A DNA stretch of 16,169 nt from positions 1 through 16,169 of the forward strand of contig WTHY01000088.1 in the NCBI GenBank assembly GCA_011522945.1, read 5' to 3'. The position numbers and the translations under genes are program-made. Position 1 is the stretch's first letter, and the number at the start of each line of letters is the position of its first letter. Positions 6,913-14,177 of the stretch are shown piece after piece. Under the pieces are notes generated by a model. It saw only the letters and a list, made by a program, of their open reading frames with translations, made no database searches and was not told the DNA's origin. Source of the DNA: Alphaproteobacteria bacterium. GTDB taxonomy: Bacteria; Pseudomonadota; Alphaproteobacteria; Puniceispirillales; Puniceispirillaceae.

Positions 6913-8730
6913 ATGACTGACACGCTTCGTAATATTGCCATCATCGCCCATGTTGACCATGGCAAGACCACACTCATTGATTCTATTATGAAACAAGCTG
7001 GTATGTTTCGTGATAATCAGCAGGTTGCAGAACGGTTAATGGATTCTGGCGACCTGGAAAAAGAACGTGGTATTACAATTCTTGCAAAGCCAACCTCTAT
7101 AAACTGGAATGGTGTGCGCATTAACATCATCGATACACCAGGCCATGCAGATTTTGGCGGCGAGGTGGAACGTGTGTTGCATATGGCAGATGGCGTAATT
7201 CTACTGACTGATGCTGCTGAAGGCCCAATGCCACAAACCAAATTTGTGCTAGGTAAGGCGCTGGCTCAGGGGCTTCGCCCCATTGTAATCATTAATAAGG
7301 TTGATAAGCCCGATGGCCGTCCAGAAGAGGTGGTCGATGAAGTATTTGATTTGTTTGTCGCTCTAGATGCAAATGATGAACAGCTTGATTTCCCAATTTT
7401 ATATGCCTCAGGCCGAGATGGCTGGTGTGTTCGTGAATTAGATGATGAACGGACATCATTATCACCGTTGCTTGATCTCGTTTTGGACCATGTGCCAGAG
7501 CCTGATGTGGATATTGAAGCTCCTTTCGCGATGCTTGCAACTTTGCTGGATTCTGACCAGTTCCTTGGACGCTGCCTGACTGGCCGCGTGATACAAGGCA
7601 CAGCACGTGTCAACGAGAATGTGAAAGCCATTAACTTAGATGGCGCGCTTGTGGAACAGGGGCGTCTGACAAAACTGATGCGTTTTGAAGGTACAGATCG
7701 TGTGCCTGTGAATGCAGTGAAGGCAGGCGACATTATTTGTATTGCCGGCCTTACCAAAGCATCAGTATCAGATACAATCGGGGATACACAGATCACACAA
7801 GCTGTTGCCTCAACGCCGATTGACCCGCCAACAATGTCTGTTACGATCACGGTGAATGACTCACCTTTTGCCGGTCAGGAAGGCACGAAGGTGACCTCTA
7901 CAATGATCCGTGAGCGGCTTTTGGCAGAGGCTGAAACAAATGTAGCTATCACCTTCAAAGAGAGTGACAGCAAAGACAGTTTCGAAATTGGTGGGCGCGG
8001 TGAATTACAGCTTGGCGTGCTTATTGAGACAATGCGCCGCGAGGGATTTGAAATGACAGTCTCTCGTCCGCAGGTGCTTTACAGCAAGGATGAGACTGGT
8101 CAACGCACTGAGCCGATTGAAGAGGTCATCATCGATGTTGACTCAGATTATGCTAGTTCTGTCATCGATAGTATGAATAGACGCAAATCCGAGATGACAG
8201 ATATGCGACAGGCTGGCGCTGGTAAAACACGTCTGACATTCTTGGCGCCGTCTCGTGGCCTAATTGGTTTTCAGTCAAAGTTTCTGACAGATACAAGAGG
8301 TACCGGCGTATTGAACAGACTGTTTCATGGTTATGCACCATTCAAAGGTGATATTGGTGGTCGTCGCAACGGTGCTTTGATTTCAAATGATACAGGTCAG
8401 GCTGTGGCTTATGCCATTTTTAATCTTCAAGATCGTGGTGAGATGTTCGTATCACCGCAAACACCTGTCTATCAGGGTATGATTGTCGGAGAGCATTCAC
8501 GGGAAAATGACCTTGAAGTGAATGTGCTGAAAGGCAAGAAGCTGACAAATGTTCGTGCGTCTGGATCAGACGAGGCTGTAACGCTGGTGCCGCCTCGTCA
8601 GCTATCTCTTGAGGATATGATGGCCTATATCAATCAAGATGAGCTACTTGAAGTCACACCACAAACATTACGGTTGCGAAAGAAATTCCTACTCGCACAT
8701 GAACGCAAGAAAGCGGCTCGTGCTAGCTAG
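6913..8730 (+). CDS. typA: Translational GTPase TypA/BipA
   Basis: TypA is a ribosome-associated GTPase related to EF-G. It helps large-subunit assembly and growth under cold or other stress. The 605-residue length matches the family (about 607 in E. coli). GTPase motifs are G1 AHVDHGKTT (12-20), switch I RGITI, G3 DTPGHADFGG and G4 NKVD, followed by the beta-barrel domain, an EF-G-like domain III (SFEIGGRGELQLGVLIETMRREG) and the TypA-specific C-terminal region. That region includes RGLIGFQSKFLTDTRGTGVLN and the tail with RLRKKFL. It is monocistronic: a weak terminator lies upstream and a strong bidirectional one downstream. I see no strong Shine-Dalgarno sequence or clear promoter in the 150 bp before the ATG. 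Confidence 0.98.
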   Translation: MTDTLRNIAIIAHVDHGKTTLIDSIMKQAGMFRDNQQVAERLMDSGDLEKERGITILAKPTSINWNGVRINIIDTPGHADFGGEVERVLHMADGVILLTDAAEGPMPQTKFVLGKALAQGLRPIVIINKVDKPDGRPEEVVDEVFDLFVALDANDEQLDFPILYASGRDGWCVRELDDERTSLSPLLDLVLDHVPEPDVDIEAPFAMLATLLDSDQFLGRCLTGRVIQGTARVNENVKAINLDGALVEQGRLTKLMRFEGTDRVPVNAVKAGDIICIAGLTKASVSDTIGDTQITQAVASTPIDPPTMSVTITVNDSPFAGQEGTKVTSTMIRERLLAEAETNVAITFKESDSKDSFEIGGRGELQLGVLIETMRREGFEMTVSRPQVLYSKDETGQRTEPIEEVIIDVDSDYASSVIDSMNRRKSEMTDMRQAGAGKTRLTFLAPSRGLIGFQSKFLTDTRGTGVLNRLFHGYAPFKGDIGGRRNGALISNDTGQAVAYAIFNLQDRGEMFVSPQTPVYQGMIVGEHSRENDLEVNVLKGKKLTNVRASGSDEAVTLVPPRQLSLEDMMAYINQDELLEVTPQTLRLRKKFLLAHERKKAARAS

Positions 8731-8782
8731 GAGAGCGCTAAAGATTTAGCGACAATAAGTAGGGCTATTTTGCGTTAGAAAT

Positions 8783-8818
8783 AAAAATGCGCCTGTGTTT
8801 ATTGCAGGCGCATTTTTT
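8783..8818. terminator. Strong bidirectional intrinsic terminator (typA / FecR-domain gene)
   Basis: AAAAATGCGCCTG (8783-8795) and CAGGCGCATTTTT (8805-8817) form a perfect 13-bp stem with a 9-nt loop. It is flanked by an A run on one side and a T run on the other, so it works as a Rho-independent terminator in both directions. It separates typA from the convergent minus-strand gene, whose stop codon begins two bases further on. A smaller 7-bp inverted repeat, CGCTAAA-GA-TTTAGCG, lies at 8736-8751 just after typA. Confidence 0.88.
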
Positions 8819-8819
8819 A

Positions 8820-10703
8820 TTATTCCACAATCGTGCCAGCTGTAAATTGTTCTGCTTTCAGCGTTGGTACAGTCTGCGCATTGCGCAAGAAAATCATATT
8901 ATCGGTGCCATTTTGCTGATAGGAAACACCTTGCTGAACCTCTGTAAACTGGCTTGTATCCTGCAGCGTGCTTAGTGTCACAGTGGCAGCAGAACCAGCC
9001 ATATTCGTTGGAATTGCTCCGGTCAGGTCATGAGTGATTCCACCCGCTGTAAATGTACCATCACCATTGTCGGTCCAGCTAGAATCAAAATGGATGGCTT
9101 CTCCGTAAGTTGACAGATAGGCAATACCGGTAGAACCATCTGGCAGCAGGTCAGTCACATCAGCATATTCAGGGTTTGTGGTGCTGTTCACGATCATAGC
9201 AAACCCGGCAAGATTGCCGTTAATGACATTCAAAGTATCTGTTATTGAGCCGAATTGACCTGTAAAATTCATCGAGGCAGTTTGTCCACCAGATGACAGA
9301 TTTGTATCCTGATACAGTGTAAGACCGTTCAACATCGAATTATTGGCCAAAGATGTGTAATTAATATTACCGCCAACCTGGCCAAAATCCTGTCCGTTCA
9401 GTGTTAGCGCATCAATCGCAACAGTTCCTGTAATATCAGCGTCATCATAATCTAGCGTGACATTATAGGTTACGTTGCCTGAGCCGTTACCAGCTGATGT
9501 GAAGCTGCGCTCACCACCGCCTAAATCATCGCTTAAGCCTGCATATAATGTACCTGCACTCAGCGCCAGACCGGTGCGCGTGAAGTTCACAGAGCCTGCA
9601 TATACATCAGAGACAATATCAGCATAATTTTCCTGATAGAGCTGGTGCTGCTCAGTCTGATAATTATTGCCACCAGATGATGGCGGCGGGTTACCGATCC
9701 GCAGCGTCCCATCAACTGTCTTTGCGGTCAGCCATAAAGGCTCACCACCAGATAGCAGATAATTTAGGAGGCCAGCTTCGATATTTACATTCTCCAGACC
9801 TTCAGCGTTTAAATCTTCCTCTGGAATGCCAAGCTGTGCTGCAAGGCCTGAGCTTTGTAAATAACTTGCCAGATCTGTTATGCTGACTGACCCTTCAGCA
9901 TCAGTCTCAATATTGTCTGTAACCAGCGTGATAACCTCTTGAATGGTCTCAGCAGTCTCAGGTGTCAAAGCTGGTGTGCCGCTGCTCTCGTCTGAGCTAC
10001 CCTCACCCTCACCAGACTCAGCTGTGTTTGTAGATGGGTTAAGCACAAATTCCACAGCGCTAACAAGTGTATCAATCTGTTCAGGGGTGAATTCAGTTGG
10101 CGGCGCGATAGCACCAGCTGCAGAAATGCTTGTACCCCAGCCGGGCGTCAATAATTCAATAGGATTAGGGAGATTCGCACTAGCAACCTCGATCGCACCA
10201 GATAATAGCAGAATGTCAGATTCTCCGTCTTCATCAACGCGGCCAGCCACTGTCGTGCCGCGAATAGACGCTGATGCATTTGGCAGATTTAGTTTCATAG
10301 CACCAGGATTGAGTTTTGAAACCTTGCCAGAGATGAATTTAAACGATCCCTTTTTCACAGAGGCAACAAGGCTGGCATCTGCGCCGTCGCTGGAAGGGTC
10401 ATAGATAAATTCGTCAAAAACCAAAATGCTGTTAGGACCGATTGAGAAAACAGTCTGGTCAGATAACAAAACCTGCAAACTGTCAGACGTGCCAGTTGTA
10501 ATCTCATCATTTAGATATATCGGGTCGCCAATGCCCGCTGTTCTGCCGATAACATCGCCTTGGTCATCCGTAAAGCTGATTTCAATTGGTGCTGTTGTCG
10601 CTGCGATCACACCGCTGACAGGTCTGTTTATTTGCGCATAAGCAGTCGATACCATGATTAAAGTAGAGCAAATTACAGCTGAGAGTTTCGCTATTTTCAT
10701 CAT
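8820..10703 (-). CDS. Secreted FecR-domain protein, function unknown
   Basis: This is a 627-residue exported protein with a FecR domain. I start it at ATG 10703 because TTATTAGAGGT gives a good ribosome site about 7 nt upstream and the reading then opens with a clean signal peptide (MMKIAKLSAVICSTLIMVSTAYA, likely cleaved before Gln24). Residues about 55-180 resemble the FecR fold (GDPIYLNDEITTGTSDSLQVLLSDQT, then KGSFKFISGKVSK, then SASIRGTTVAGRV). A Ser/Glu/Gly-rich linker lies near 225-250. The remaining C-terminal half is rich in Gly, Asn, Ser and Thr, looks beta-rich and ends in a family I do not recognise. The mature chain has no cysteine and is strongly acidic. There is no FecI sigma factor, TonB receptor or N-terminal cytoplasmic segment, so it is unlikely to be a classical FecR anti-sigma regulator; a periplasmic or surface role is inferred. 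Confidence 0.85.
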   Translation of the reverse strand: MMKIAKLSAVICSTLIMVSTAYAQINRPVSGVIAATTAPIEISFTDDQGDVIGRTAGIGDPIYLNDEITTGTSDSLQVLLSDQTVFSIGPNSILVFDEFIYDPSSDGADASLVASVKKGSFKFISGKVSKLNPGAMKLNLPNASASIRGTTVAGRVDEDGESDILLLSGAIEVASANLPNPIELLTPGWGTSISAAGAIAPPTEFTPEQIDTLVSAVEFVLNPSTNTAESGEGEGSSDESSGTPALTPETAETIQEVITLVTDNIETDAEGSVSITDLASYLQSSGLAAQLGIPEEDLNAEGLENVNIEAGLLNYLLSGGEPLWLTAKTVDGTLRIGNPPPSSGGNNYQTEQHQLYQENYADIVSDVYAGSVNFTRTGLALSAGTLYAGLSDDLGGGERSFTSAGNGSGNVTYNVTLDYDDADITGTVAIDALTLNGQDFGQVGGNINYTSLANNSMLNGLTLYQDTNLSSGGQTASMNFTGQFGSITDTLNVINGNLAGFAMIVNSTTNPEYADVTDLLPDGSTGIAYLSTYGEAIHFDSSWTDNGDGTFTAGGITHDLTGAIPTNMAGSAATVTLSTLQDTSQFTEVQQGVSYQQNGTDNMIFLRNAQTVPTLKAEQFTAGTIVE

Positions 10704-10770
10704 AGGCTTACCTCTAATAAGACAGTGCAGGTGATATACTATAACGTGACTCATAAGAGCTGGCTTTGCA

Positions 10771-10786
10771 TATTCAGACCTGAATA
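10771..10786. promoter_or_regulatory. Near-perfect palindrome, candidate operator of the FecR-domain gene
   Basis: TATTCAG-AC-CTGAATA is an inverted repeat with 7-bp arms and a 2-bp centre. It is centred about 75 bp upstream of the chosen start of the minus-strand FecR-domain gene. The size and symmetry suit a dimeric transcription factor; no regulator gene lies nearby to name it. Confidence 0.4.
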
Positions 10787-10791
10787 CCCTT

Positions 10792-10816
10792 CATATACTT
10801 AGAGTGAATGTATATG
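10792..10816. promoter_or_regulatory. Second inverted repeat upstream of the FecR-domain gene
   Basis: CATATAC (10792-10798) and GTATATG (10810-10816) are exact inverted repeats separated by 11 bp, starting five bases beyond the first palindrome. The A+T-rich arms overlap plausible -10-like sequence on the minus strand. It could be a regulator site or only part of a promoter. Confidence 0.3.
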
Positions 10817-11119
10817 TGTTAACTAATTTAGACAATCTGAAACTAATAGAGTAAGGCTGTCATCTATCCAAAAGAGCTGTGTGCATGCTGAAAAAGGATA
10901 ATTGCTCTTAGGTGATCTGAAATTATTGGCAAAAATTCCGGCACTTTCAAAAGCTCTTTATGTTATGGCTGAATGCTAGCAGCATAGAGTTGTATCTGAA
11001 GCTTAACTGTATTTTGTTAGCTCAAACGCAGCGGATTCTGCCAGGTTGGAGATTAAATTCTTGTTGCTATAGGCATTTCGTGCGTATGTTTTGTATCAAA
11101 CCGTGGCTAGGGGGAATAA

Positions 11120-11347
11120 ATGCAAAAGCTAATTTGCGATGAGTGCGGCACACAATTTAATTGTGGGTCGACGAAAGATAATAGCTGTTGGTGTGTAAAT
11201 TTACCAAATCTGCGCGGCAGGTTTGATTTAGCAGGGAAGTGCGTCTGTCCTGATTGCATGACACAGGGTCAGGCAAAGGCAATCACTAAGCAACGCAAAG
11301 AGCGTCAAAAGCATCGCAATGCCTCTAAGGACGCTATTCGTTTATGA
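11120..11347 (+). CDS. Cysteine-rich CWC-family protein
   Basis: This is a 75-residue protein with the Cys-Trp-Cys pattern of the CWC family. Eight cysteines occur: Cys6 and Cys9 (CDEC), Cys15, Cys23-Trp-Cys25, Cys41, Cys43 and Cys46 (CVCPDC). Their pairing suggests a small zinc- or iron-sulfur-binding fold, but the family's function is not known. The C-terminal third is lysine- and arginine-rich (KAITKQRKERQKHR), which could contact nucleic acid; that is inference. The start is supported by AGGGGGA at 11109-11115, four bases upstream. It stands alone between two non-coding stretches, and no terminator is obvious after it. A longer overlapping reading frame upstream is rejected. Confidence 0.8.
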   Translation: MQKLICDECGTQFNCGSTKDNSCWCVNLPNLRGRFDLAGKCVCPDCMTQGQAKAITKQRKERQKHRNASKDAIRL

Positions 11348-11507
11348 ATGTGGGTAGACTCGCATAGCTTGGCCAGACAAGGCAGTTGGTTTGCTAGTGC
11401 GCTATAGCCGCTATATTAAAGACGTTTGAAAGGCCGCCTCAGCTTGTGCATTTGGCGCGCAAAATCATGCGACCGGTAAATGGATTTATGCTGACTTGCC
11501 GGACCTG

Positions 11508-11567
11508 ATTATGCTGAAAATCTCTAATTCAGCCTTCATTATGCTGAAAATCTCTAATTCAGCCTTC
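11508..11567. repeat. Perfect 30-bp tandem duplication with hairpin-forming units
   Basis: Bases 11508-11537 and 11538-11567 are identical. Each unit contains GCTGAA and TTCAGC as inverted arms around a 9-nt loop, so each can form a stem-loop. The leading TTATGCTGA also occurs once more at 11486-11494. The rest of the 251-bp non-coding stretch (11348-11598) shows no gene. The repeat lies 31 bp downstream of the gloB stop, so it may be a 3' structure for the gloAB mRNA or a member of a genomic intergenic repeat family. Confidence 0.9.
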
Positions 11568-11598
11568 GCTATGTTGGCTAATATCGGTTAGGACGCCT

Positions 11599-12357
11599 TT
11601 AGAAAATATCTTTTCGCCGTCGGATTTCAGTAAAAACAGCTTCATCAGGTGCGTCTTGCATATCCAACGCTACCCGAATAGCAGGATCTGCAGCTCGTAA
11701 GAATGGGTTGGTTTGTTTTTCAACAGATAGGCGGGTTGGCACGGTGGGCTCATTTGCTTCACGCATAGCGGCAATCTCCTGCTGCCGCAGAGCCAGTTTT
11801 TGATTGTCTGGATCAATGGAGACCGCAAAGGCTGCGTTCGCAACACTATATTCATGACTGCTGTAAATGGTTGTTTCATCAGGCAATGCCATCAATCTCT
11901 TAAGAGACGACCACATCATAGGCCCATCTCCTTCGAATAGACGCCCACAGCCTAATGTAAACAGCGTATCACCACTAAATAGCAGCGCTTCAGAAGCTAC
12001 ATAATAATTCAACATATCCAATGTATGACCAGGTGTAGCGATGACCTGTATGTCTGCACCAGCAAATGTGAAATGGTCATCATGAGCAAGTGAATGACTA
12101 TTTTCAAACGACCTGCCAACGCTATCAGGAGCAAATAGTTTTGCCCCTGTTTCATCTAGTAAATTTGACAGGCCGGCTACATGATCTCCGTGATGATGTG
12201 TCACCCAAATCTGGGTAATCGTCCAGCCAGTTGCCTCTGATGCTTTTAAATAGGCCACAGAGTCACCTGCATCAATTGCGGCTGTCTCATTTGTATGAGG
12301 GCAGTGTAATAATACACCATAATTATCATTCAAATACGGAAATTGATGAATGCGCAT
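11599..12357 (-). CDS. gloB: Hydroxyacylglutathione hydrolase (glyoxalase II)
   Basis: Glyoxalase II hydrolyses S-lactoylglutathione to D-lactate and glutathione, the second step of methylglyoxal detoxification. The 252-residue protein is a metallo-beta-lactamase-fold enzyme. The binuclear metal motif THHHGDH is near residues 53-59, followed by the ligand His of ATPGHT, Asp of FSGDTLF, the glutathione-site GCGRLFEG and His of SSHEYS. The C-terminal substrate domain is complete and ends with the family-typical TNPFLR and RRRKDIF segments. The start lies 6 bp after the gloA stop on the same strand, with only a weak ribosome site (AAGAG), so the two glyoxalase genes form an operon and gloB probably relies on coupling. 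Confidence 0.96.
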   Translation of the reverse strand: MRIHQFPYLNDNYGVLLHCPHTNETAAIDAGDSVAYLKASEATGWTITQIWVTHHHGDHVAGLSNLLDETGAKLFAPDSVGRSFENSHSLAHDDHFTFAGADIQVIATPGHTLDMLNYYVASEALLFSGDTLFTLGCGRLFEGDGPMMWSSLKRLMALPDETTIYSSHEYSVANAAFAVSIDPDNQKLALRQQEIAAMREANEPTVPTRLSVEKQTNPFLRAADPAIRVALDMQDAPDEAVFTEIRRRKDIF

Positions 12358-12363
12358 CAGCTC

Positions 12364-12807
12364 TTACCAATCCCCTTCATTTGGCATAGATGCCCATGGT
12401 TCTGCTTGCGGCAATGCTTCACCTTCCTGAATAAGCTCGATGGAGACATTATCTGGCGATTTGATGAAGGCCATCGCGCCATCGCGTGGAGGACGGTTTA
12501 TGACAACCCCCTTATCCATCAGCTTCTGGCAGGTTTCGTAGATATTTTCGACACGATATGCCAAATGTCCCCAGCTGCGACCAGTCTTGTAAATTTCATC
12601 TGATTCCCAATTATATGTGAGCTCCAACTCAGGCGCATTTGTGGCATGTGCTGAGGCCTCATCCTTTGGCGCTGCCAGAAAAATAAGTGTGAATTTACCA
12701 GCCGGCACATCTTTGCGGCGTGTTTCTATCATGCCGAGCTTATTACAATAAAAATCGAGTGAATCTTCAATATTCGTCACCCTAACCATGGTGTGCACAA
12801 AACGCAT
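12364..12807 (-). CDS. gloA: Lactoylglutathione lyase (glyoxalase I)
   Basis: Glyoxalase I isomerises the hemithioacetal of methylglyoxal and glutathione to S-lactoylglutathione. The 147-residue VOC-fold protein has the four expected metal ligands: His5 (MRFVHTMVRV), Glu62 (ELELTYNW), His81 (WGHLAYRV) and Glu124 (VSIELIQ). Length and ligand spacing match the bacterial, Ni/Co-type short enzyme. ATG 12807 is preceded by AGAGGA about 7 nt upstream. It is the first gene of a gloA-gloB operon, so product and next enzyme are made together. The roughly 100 bp before it hold small inverted repeats (for example AACCT-ATC-AGGTT at 12843-12855) but no clear promoter. Confidence 0.96.
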   Translation of the reverse strand: MRFVHTMVRVTNIEDSLDFYCNKLGMIETRRKDVPAGKFTLIFLAAPKDEASAHATNAPELELTYNWESDEIYKTGRSWGHLAYRVENIYETCQKLMDKGVVINRPPRDGAMAFIKSPDNVSIELIQEGEALPQAEPWASMPNEGDW

Positions 12808-12908
12808 TTTGATCCTCTATCATCTAAACAAAATTTTTCTGAAACCTATCAGGTTGTAAGCCTAAAACAGCTTTGCTGACACTGTCTAGGTTAGGATTTA
12901 GATGTAGG

Positions 12909-13745
12909 CTAAAGACGCGATGCCAACTTGTCCATGAAAGCTGTCGATAAAAGCCGTTTTGCTATCATCATAAAGGTTGTTGCCCAGGTAATGCGGTACC
13001 TTGCCTTCGGGCTTTTGGTCGTGAGCGCATGACTTACTGTTTTCGCCACAGCAATGGGCAGGAGTTCAAGAAAGTGCGGTTTTGGGTCTTTAGCAACCAA
13101 AGTAGGTATAAGCTGTGCCTCATATGTCGTCCTATGCATACTTTTGGACACTGAAATCCATTTCTGAAAATGTGGCCAGCTATTGCGTCTAATCTCCGTG
13201 CGGATAGGGCCGGGTTCGATTAAAATGACCTGAATTGGAGAGTCTCGTAGCTCTAATCGCATCGTGTCTGTTAAGCCTTCAAGCGCGAATTTCGTTGCGT
13301 TATAAGCACCTCGATATGGTAGCGCTGCAAATCCCAAAACTGAGGAATTCTGTATTATGCGACCATGACCCTGTGCCTGCATCACCTTTAACGCCGCACA
13401 GGTCAGACTATGCCAGCCAAAGAGATTCGCCTCAAAAATAGCGCGCAACGCATCTGTTGGTAAATCTTCCACAGCGCCAGGCACAGCATAAGCCCCATTA
13501 TTAAAAAGCGCATCAAGCCTGCCATTTGTGAAGGAGAGAGCTTCGGAAAAGCCAGACTTTATGCTGTCCGTATTCTCATAATCTATGCGTACGGTCTCAA
13601 ACCCATATGTATTCTGAAGCCTGTCACAATCAGCCAAACTGCGGCAGGAGGCTATGACCTGCCATCCGGCCTCTCGCAAATGAAAGGCTGTTTCAAGCCC
13701 AATGCCGCTAGAACAACCAGTGATGAGTATTGATTTCTGTGACAT
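12909..13745 (-). CDS. Short-chain dehydrogenase/reductase (classical SDR)
   Basis: This is an NAD(P)-dependent oxidoreductase with a Rossmann fold; the substrate cannot be told from sequence. Starting at ATG 13745 it has 278 residues and opens directly with the dinucleotide motif TGCSSGIG (9-16). An in-frame TTG at 13802 would add an unlikely leader. Other classical SDR features are FNNGAY (81-86), Asn107, the catalytic Ser135, and Tyr148-x-x-x-Lys152. PGPIRTEI after the active site is the usual cofactor/substrate loop. The C-terminal third is longer and more basic and hydrophobic than in the smallest SDRs, and could touch the membrane. It lies about 100 bp before gloA on the same strand and diverges from the membrane-protein gene at 13929. 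Confidence 0.9.
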   Translation of the reverse strand: MSQKSILITGCSSGIGLETAFHLREAGWQVIASCRSLADCDRLQNTYGFETVRIDYENTDSIKSGFSEALSFTNGRLDALFNNGAYAVPGAVEDLPTDALRAIFEANLFGWHSLTCAALKVMQAQGHGRIIQNSSVLGFAALPYRGAYNATKFALEGLTDTMRLELRDSPIQVILIEPGPIRTEIRRNSWPHFQKWISVSKSMHRTTYEAQLIPTLVAKDPKPHFLELLPIAVAKTVSHALTTKSPKARYRITWATTFMMIAKRLLSTAFMDKLASRL

Positions 13746-13928
13746 ATTTCGTACTTCGTATAAGATAGCTGGGGACAGGAAACGGCAGGGCTTTTTCAGC
13801 AAGATGCACTGTCAAAGCTTATGTGCCTCTCCACACTTACTCTCCTATACTGGGTTTCTGAAAAATTCCAAACTGAAAGCTGGTGCGAGCAATTGACAAA
13901 TGGTTGTTCCAAACGGCAAATTGCAGGC

Positions 13929-14156
13929 ATGACAAAGACTATGACATCTATCATTCGGACATCACTGCAAATTCTCAGCGGCATATTTTACCTTTCAGTA
14001 TTTGCCCTGTTAATTCTTGCAGGTCTTACAGCCACAACAAAAGACAGGACAGTGCTTATTACACTGGCACTTGTTGTTGTTGTCCTGCCAGTCGTTGGTT
14101 ATGGCACACATCTGTTGATTGGCTGGCTATTCTCATCGCGTGGCAAAGCGCGATAA
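13929..14156 (+). CDS. Small hypothetical membrane protein, two predicted spans
   Basis: This is a 75-residue protein I do not recognise. It has a short polar N-terminus (MTKTMTSIIRTS), a first hydrophobic helix at about residues 13-33, a polar turn with TTKDRT, a second helix at about 40-66, and a basic tail (SSRGKAR). The positive ends suggest both termini are cytoplasmic. I chose ATG 13929 because everything upstream in frame is non-hydrophobic and lacks support; a weak GCAGGC precedes it. An ATG five codons later is also possible. It lies 21 bp before the methyltransferase gene in the same direction, so the two probably share a transcript. Confidence 0.65.
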   Translation: MTKTMTSIIRTSLQILSGIFYLSVFALLILAGLTATTKDRTVLITLALVVVVLPVVGYGTHLLIGWLFSSRGKAR

Positions 14157-14177
14157 TCATCGCATTGTTGTAATCAT

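Larger units (their letters stand above)
10704..11119. other. 416-bp non-coding upstream region
   Basis: No credible gene lies between the divergent FecR-domain gene and the CWC gene. The left part holds two inverted repeats listed separately. Further right, AAAGAGCT (10871-10878) is the exact reverse complement of AGCTCTTT (10952-10959) and, for six bases, of GCTCTT at 10904-10909, so alternative pairings are possible. ATGCT-AGC-AGCAT (10973-10985) is another small hairpin. A weak sigma70-like pair for the CWC gene is TTGTTG (11061-11066) and TATGTT (11085-11090) with an 18-bp spacer. Confidence 0.5.

Noticed and set aside
7266..7850. 194-codon antisense frame inside typA
   Set aside because: Serine/threonine/arginine-rich shadow of the highly conserved typA coding strand; no ribosome site or homology.
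9943..10404. 153-codon plus-strand frame inside the FecR-domain gene
   Set aside because: Mirror frame of the signal-peptide-bearing minus-strand gene; low-complexity composition and no start signals.
10960..11142. Open reading frame of 60 codons upstream of and overlapping the CWC gene
   Set aside because: No ribosome site, no recognisable family, odd composition, and it overlaps the well-supported CWC start in another frame.
13893..13921. TTGACA hexamer as a promoter for the small membrane protein, which would make a leaderless mRNA
   Set aside because: The hexamer at 17-bp spacing (GCAAAT) matches the -10 consensus at only three positions, so the case is too weak to annotate.
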